Shown here in pieces: positions 60,142 to 64,000 of a DNA stretch of 64,000 nucleotides; positions within the stretch are counted from its first letter, which is position 1; each line of letters starts with the position of its first letter. The DNA is from Salsipaludibacter sp963735045. GTDB lineage: Bacteria; Actinomycetota; Nitriliruptoria; Nitriliruptorales; Nitriliruptoraceae. The notes beneath the pieces are model-generated. The model saw nothing but the letters and a program-made list of their open reading frames with translations, searched no databases and was not told the DNA's origin. Location of the stretch: assembly GCA_963735045.1 (NCBI GenBank), contig CAVTIZ010000002.1, forward strand, positions 124,001 through 188,000, written 5' to 3'. The translations under genes and the position numbers were made by a program.

Positions 60142-62730
60142 GTGGCAGACAATCTCGTCATCGTCGAGTCGCCCGCGAAGGCCAAGACGATCCAGCGCTA
60201 CCTCGGCGACGGCTACGAGGTGCTGGCCTCCTACGGCCACATCCGCGACCTCCCACGCTCGGACTTCGCCGTGGAGGTCCACGAGGCCGGCGGCTGCAAC
60301 CTCACCTACGTCGTGCCCGACGGATCCAAGAAGCACGTCTCGGCGCTGCGCAAGGCCGCCAAGGACGCCACCGTGTGGCTGGCCCCGGACCTGGACCGCG
60401 AGGGCGAGGCGATCGCGTGGCACATCGCCGACGAGCTCGGCCTGGACGTGCGGACCACCAACCGGGTGACCTTCGACTCCATCACCAAGGAGGCCATCGA
60501 GGCCGCCTTCGCGGCACCGCGCACGCTCAACCTCGACCTGGTCGATGCCCAGCAGGCGCGGCGTGCCGTGGACCGGATCGTGGGCTACCGCCTGTCGCCG
60601 GTGCTGTGGCGCACCGTGTCGTCGGGCATCTCGGCGGGCCGCGTGCAGTCCGTGGCGTTGCGCATCATCGTCGATCGAGAGAACGAGATCCGCGCGTTCG
60701 ACCCCGAGGAGTACTGGGACTTCGACGCCACGCTGGCGGACCGCCAGGACGCGTCCGACACCTACGACGCCCGCCTGTACGCCGTGGGCGACCGTCGTGT
60801 CGCCAAGCCCCAGGACATCGAGAAGCATGCCGGCAACGAGTCCAAGCTGGCCGAGCTCCTGCTGGTCGACTCCGAGGACGCCGCCGACGACATCGTGTCC
60901 CGTGCCCGTGGCCGCGACTACCACGTCGCCGAGGTGCGCAGGACCGAGTCCAAGCAGCGTCCGAAGGCGCCCTTCACGACCTCCACGCTGCAGCAGGACG
61001 CGGCCAACCGGCTCGGCTTCTCGGCCTCCCGGACCATGCGCGCCGCCCAGCAGCTCTACGAGGGCATGCGCATCGGCGGTGAGGAGGTCGGGCTGATCAC
61101 CTACATGCGGACCGACTCGGTCAACCTGTCCAACCAGGCCCTCGGTGAGCTCGGCGACATGGTGCAGGAGCGTTTCGGCAGCGACTACGCGCTGACGTCA
61201 CCCCGGACGTACTCCAAGAAGACCAAGGGGGCGCAGGAGGCCCACGAGGCCATCCGCCCGACCTCGGCGTTCCGCACGCCCGACCAGGTCGCCAGTGCGC
61301 TCAAGCCCGACCAGCTCAAGCTCTACGACCTGATCTGGAAGCGCACCGTGGCGACCCAGATGGCCGACGCCATCAAGGACCGCATCTCGGCCGACATCGT
61401 CGACGCCGAGGAGGAGTTCACGTTCCGGGTGACCGGCCAGGTCGTGAAGTTCGACGGCTTCATCAAGGTCTACACCAACTGGCGCGACCCGGATGCCGAC
61501 ACCGACACCGACGGCGACGACGCCCCCGAGGCCGAGGCGCTGCCCGACATCCGCGAGGGCCAGGAGCTGGACCTGGCGGAACTGCTGGCCAACCAGCACT
61601 TCACCACCCCGCCGCCACGCTTCACCGAGGCGACGCTGGTCAAGACCCTGGAGGCCGAGGGCATCGGACGCCCGTCGACGTATGCGTCCATCATCTCGAC
61701 ACTGGTCAACCGCGAGTACGTGCAGCTGGAGTCCCGGCGGTTCTTCCCCACACCGTTGGGCGAGGTCGTCGTGGTGTTCCTCAAGAACCACTTCACCGAG
61801 GTCGTCGACGTCAACTTCACGTCCCGGATGGAGGAGACCCTGGACGAGATCGCCGCGGGCGACGAACAGTGGTGCCGCACCGTGACCCGCTTCCTGGACG
61901 AGGTCGACACCTGGGTCGACGAGCGCAAGCCCGAGCGACCCCGCGAGCCGCTGGTCGTGCCGGCGGACTGCCCCGAGTGCGGGGCGCCGATGGAGCGCGT
62001 GTTCTCGGGCAAGTCCTCCCAGTGGTTCGCGTCGTGTTCCCGGTGGCCGGACTGCGAGGGCACGCTGCCGCTCAACGACGACGGGACGGTCGGCGAGCCC
62101 GAACCGGAGCCCGAGCCCGACCCCAACGTCGTGTGCCCGATCGACGGGGCGCTCATGATCCCCCGCGAGGGCAAGTACGGGTTGTTCTACGGGTGCGAGA
62201 ACTACCCCAAGTGCAAGGGCATCATCAACGTCCAGAACCGGGCGGTCTACACCGATGCCGATGGCGAGGTGAAGGCGTTCCGGTCGCCGACGGACCCGAA
62301 TGCGTTCATGGAGCTGCGCACCAGCCGGTACGGCAAGCCGTTCCTGGGCTCGACCGGCTATCCCGACGACCAGTTCGCCGTCTGGTCGGTGCCGTTGAGC
62401 CATCCGTGCCCGGAGTGCGGCGCACCGCTGCGCAAGCCCCCGAAGAACCGCAAGGTCCCGACCGTCATCTGCGCCGGTCCCGAGCTCGAGCACGTGTTCG
62501 AGGCCGACGACTTCGAGCTGCCGACGGTGACGACCATGGAGGTCGTGCCCGACGTCGAGGCCTACGACCCCGAGCTGGGTGGCACACCGCTGTCGGAGCC
62601 CGAGGACTACCCGCCGGCCCCGTCGTTGACCTACGTCGACGAGCAGACGCCCAAGAAGAAGAAGGGCACGAAGAAGGGCACCAAGAAGGGCGCCAAGAAG
62701 GGCGCGAAGAAGGGCGCGGCCAGCACGTAG
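60142..62730 (+). CDS. topA: DNA topoisomerase I (type IA)
   Basis: Relaxes negative supercoils; 862 residues. The Toprim domain shows LVIVESPAKAKTIQRYL and the metal triad in APDLDREGEAIAWH. Later are FTTSTLQQDAANRLGFSAS and the active-site Tyr in VGLITYMRTDSVNLS (about residue 320). The C-terminal part has topoisomerase Zn-ribbon-like Cys groups: CPECGAPMERVFSG, then CENYPKCKG and a CPECGAPLR. A Lys-rich tail of repeats (KKGTKKGAKKG) follows. The GTG at 60142 gives the canonical N-terminus. The Lys-rich tail is like those of mycobacterial TopA. It is convergent with a methyltransferase gene. Confidence 0.96.
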   Translation: MADNLVIVESPAKAKTIQRYLGDGYEVLASYGHIRDLPRSDFAVEVHEAGGCNLTYVVPDGSKKHVSALRKAAKDATVWLAPDLDREGEAIAWHIADELGLDVRTTNRVTFDSITKEAIEAAFAAPRTLNLDLVDAQQARRAVDRIVGYRLSPVLWRTVSSGISAGRVQSVALRIIVDRENEIRAFDPEEYWDFDATLADRQDASDTYDARLYAVGDRRVAKPQDIEKHAGNESKLAELLLVDSEDAADDIVSRARGRDYHVAEVRRTESKQRPKAPFTTSTLQQDAANRLGFSASRTMRAAQQLYEGMRIGGEEVGLITYMRTDSVNLSNQALGELGDMVQERFGSDYALTSPRTYSKKTKGAQEAHEAIRPTSAFRTPDQVASALKPDQLKLYDLIWKRTVATQMADAIKDRISADIVDAEEEFTFRVTGQVVKFDGFIKVYTNWRDPDADTDTDGDDAPEAEALPDIREGQELDLAELLANQHFTTPPPRFTEATLVKTLEAEGIGRPSTYASIISTLVNREYVQLESRRFFPTPLGEVVVVFLKNHFTEVVDVNFTSRMEETLDEIAAGDEQWCRTVTRFLDEVDTWVDERKPERPREPLVVPADCPECGAPMERVFSGKSSQWFASCSRWPDCEGTLPLNDDGTVGEPEPEPEPDPNVVCPIDGALMIPREGKYGLFYGCENYPKCKGIINVQNRAVYTDADGEVKAFRSPTDPNAFMELRTSRYGKPFLGSTGYPDDQFAVWSVPLSHPCPECGAPLRKPPKNRKVPTVICAGPELEHVFEADDFELPTVTTMEVVPDVEAYDPELGGTPLSEPEDYPPAPSLTYVDEQTPKKKKGTKKGTKKGAKKGAKKGAAST

Positions 62731-62740
62731 GGCGGGACCC

Positions 62741-62776
62741 GGCGACCGCGGCGAACCGACGCCGGTTCGGGTCGCC
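62741..62776. terminator. Branched hairpin after topA
   Basis: GGCGACC (62741-62747) pairs with GGTCGCC (62770-62776), and inside it CGAACC (62752-62757) pairs with GGTTCG (62764-62769). It sits between the topA stop at 62730 and the convergent stop at 62780. Confidence 0.6.
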
Positions 62777-62779
62777 TGC

Positions 62780-63682
62780 TCAGTCGGGTCGGGTCGCCAT
62801 CACCAGCATGGAGTCGAGTCGTCCGAGGTTGCCGGCCGCCAGCGGGCTGGCGGTGACGGCCACGCGGACGAAGCCGGCGTCGCGCAGGGTCCGCGTCACC
62901 GTCGTGGGCGACAGGTGCCAGATGTGTTCCTCGGGGCGCAGGGTCCACCAGCGTCGTCCGAGCAGCCGCGCCGGCAGCGAGTCCACGTTGGGCAGCGACA
63001 GGGCGATCGTGCCCCCGGGCACCAGCAGGTCGTGGACGCGACCCACGAAGGTCGCGGGGTCGGGGACGTGTTCGAGCACGTCCCAGGCCACCACGGCGTC
63101 GAAGCTGGCCGGCGCGAACGGGGCGTCGTCGAGCAGCCCACGATGGACCGGGATCCCCAGGCGAGCCGCCGTGTGGGCGACCCCGGCGGCCGACACGTCC
63201 ATGGCCGCGACGTCCCAGTCCCGCGCCATGGCGCGGGCCGCGAACAGCCCGTAGGCACACCCGACCTCCAGCAACCGGCCGGTGGCACGACTGCCGCCGG
63301 CCCGTCGGTAGCCGGCCAGGGTGTCGAGGCGACCGTCGGCCCAGCGCTGTTGCCAGAACGTGGCCGCCCCGCCCTCGTCGTCGCCACCGTCGCCGGAGTA
63401 CACGCTGCCCTCGAAGTAGGCCGCGTCGTCGTACAGCGCGTTGCGGCCACCCAGGTCCAGTCGGGGCGAGATGAACGCGATGTCACAGGTGGGGCAGCGT
63501 CGCAGCCCGTACGGCGACACCGTGAACACCAGTGTCCCGGGTCCTCCACACCGGAAGCAGCGGGCGACCTCGAGGTCGTCGTCCAGGCCCCGAGGTGTGT
63601 CGGCCGGGGGTGTGTCGGCCGGGGGTGTGTCGGCCGGGGGTGTGTCGGATCGGGGGTGACGGGGCGGGTCGGCGACGGCCAT
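62780..63682 (-). CDS. SAM methyltransferase with N-terminal zinc ribbon, 300 aa
   Basis: A Pro/Thr-rich lead (residues 1-40, three ADTPP repeats) precedes a zinc-ribbon-like Cys quartet (CFRCGG and RRCPTC). The class I domain has LLEVGCAYGLFAARAM as motif I and VAAMDVSAAGVAHT as motif II. FDAVVAWDVLEHVPDP is motif IV and GGTIALSLPNVDSLPARL the late strand. This layout is typical of zinc-ribbon-linked methyltransferases in polysaccharide or natural-product loci, but no such genes surround it. The ATG at 63682 includes the repeats; an inner start would omit them. Confidence 0.82.
   Translation of the reverse strand: MAVADPPRHPRSDTPPADTPPADTPPADTPRGLDDDLEVARCFRCGGPGTLVFTVSPYGLRRCPTCDIAFISPRLDLGGRNALYDDAAYFEGSVYSGDGGDDEGGAATFWQQRWADGRLDTLAGYRRAGGSRATGRLLEVGCAYGLFAARAMARDWDVAAMDVSAAGVAHTAARLGIPVHRGLLDDAPFAPASFDAVVAWDVLEHVPDPATFVGRVHDLLVPGGTIALSLPNVDSLPARLLGRRWWTLRPEEHIWHLSPTTVTRTLRDAGFVRVAVTASPLAAGNLGRLDSMLVMATRPD
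63596..63650. repeat. In-frame 15-base tandem repeat inside a methyltransferase gene
   Basis: TGTGTCGGCCGGGGG occurs three times in a row (63596-63640) with a fourth partial unit. On the coding strand it encodes ADTPP repeats. A change in copy number would keep the frame. Confidence 0.9.
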
Positions 63683-63939
63683 GCGTGGCAGGCTTTCGGG
63701 GTGGCGGCGGCCGTGGTCGGATCGGCCGTGCGGCGCACTGTGCCGCATCGCGCCGACCCCGTCCAGCCGGCCCGGCCCCGGGACGTCCCCGGTCGGCCAC
63801 GCCACGGCCCCGGGAACGGCCCGGGAACGGGCACGGGGACGGCCAGTCGAGGTGTCCGGCGAGGTGCCGATCGGCCGGGACCCCGATGGCCGGGGACGCA
63901 TCCCGGGGCGGGACGGGGGTGGCCGTTATCCTCCCTTGG

Positions 63940-64000
63940 ATGGATGACGAGTCGCCGCCACCGACCGAGGCGGGCCTCCCCGACGGTTCCCCCGATCCGT
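63940..64000 (+). CDS. Start of a further gene, cut by the window end
   Basis: An ATG at 63940 opens a frame of 20 codons to the window edge, beginning MDDESPPPTEAGLPDGSPDP. The lead is acidic and Pro-rich and gives no family. A relatively AT-rich TTATCCTCC lies just upstream. Only position and frame support it; in other actinobacteria the gene after topA is often thymidylate kinase or a DNA polymerase III subunit, but nothing visible here tells which. Confidence 0.35.
   Translation, partial: MDDESPPPTEAGLPDGSPDP

Overview
The window is a high-GC chromosomal segment from an actinobacterium. The evidence is GC-rich codon use with frequent GTG starts, the actinobacterial 'helicase/secretion' tad neighbourhood (CpaE homologue, TadA ATPase, TadB/C, DUF4244, TadE-like proteins next to a DUF1998 helicase, with topA nearby), a caa3-type oxidase, cwb2-type wall-binding repeats and a K+-dependent-type membrane pyrophosphatase. 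The mix suggests a deep-branching, aerobic, possibly marine or salt-adapted lineage (Euzebya/Nitriliruptor-like). That placement is inference. No rRNA, tRNA, insertion sequence, prophage or CRISPR array was seen.

Layout. 1-1305 (minus): tail of a small pilin-type operon (Flp-like peptide, two TadE-like proteins, start of a TadG-like protein). 1575-2198: pcm. 2547-16495 (plus): the most striking region, a translationally coupled operon. It holds a gene for a very large secreted multidomain protein (4049 aa once five single-base insertions are removed), a short acidic anchored protein, a 49-aa membrane peptide and a hyaluronan-synthase-like glycosyltransferase. 16523-23347: CHAD protein, AbiEi/DUF559-like protein, metH and a MmcQ/YjbR protein. 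23566-27314: CFA-synthase-like methyltransferase, K+/H+-type antiporter and a small unknown protein, followed by about 650 bp of tandem repeats. 27981-33563: RNA methyltransferase, prmA, AI-2E exporter-family protein and an ABC-2 exporter pair. 34045-45769: respiratory block with ctaC, ctaD, ctaE, a subunit IV, CtaG, a membrane cupredoxin, a wall-binding SpoIID-like protein (frameshifted), ctaB, ctaA and a fluC pair. 45856-47939: M20 peptidase and a SnoaL-like protein. 48092-57473: the tad/helicase neighbourhood, a methyltransferase and a PH-domain-like membrane protein. 57573-64000: hppA, topA, a methyltransferase and the start of a further gene.

How the parts work together. The cox genes, ctaA/ctaB and the cupredoxin form one heme-a oxidase synthesis and function unit. 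The tad genes would build a thin surface pilus or a secretion device. The 2547-16495 operon looks like a surface-glycan system in which a membrane synthase is co-expressed with a giant carbohydrate-binding protein; this is a hypothesis.

Six apparent frameshifts, five in the giant gene and one in the wall-binding gene, can each be repaired by removing one G from the coding strand, and both repaired genes then have lengths divisible by three. I favour base-call insertions over true pseudogenes.
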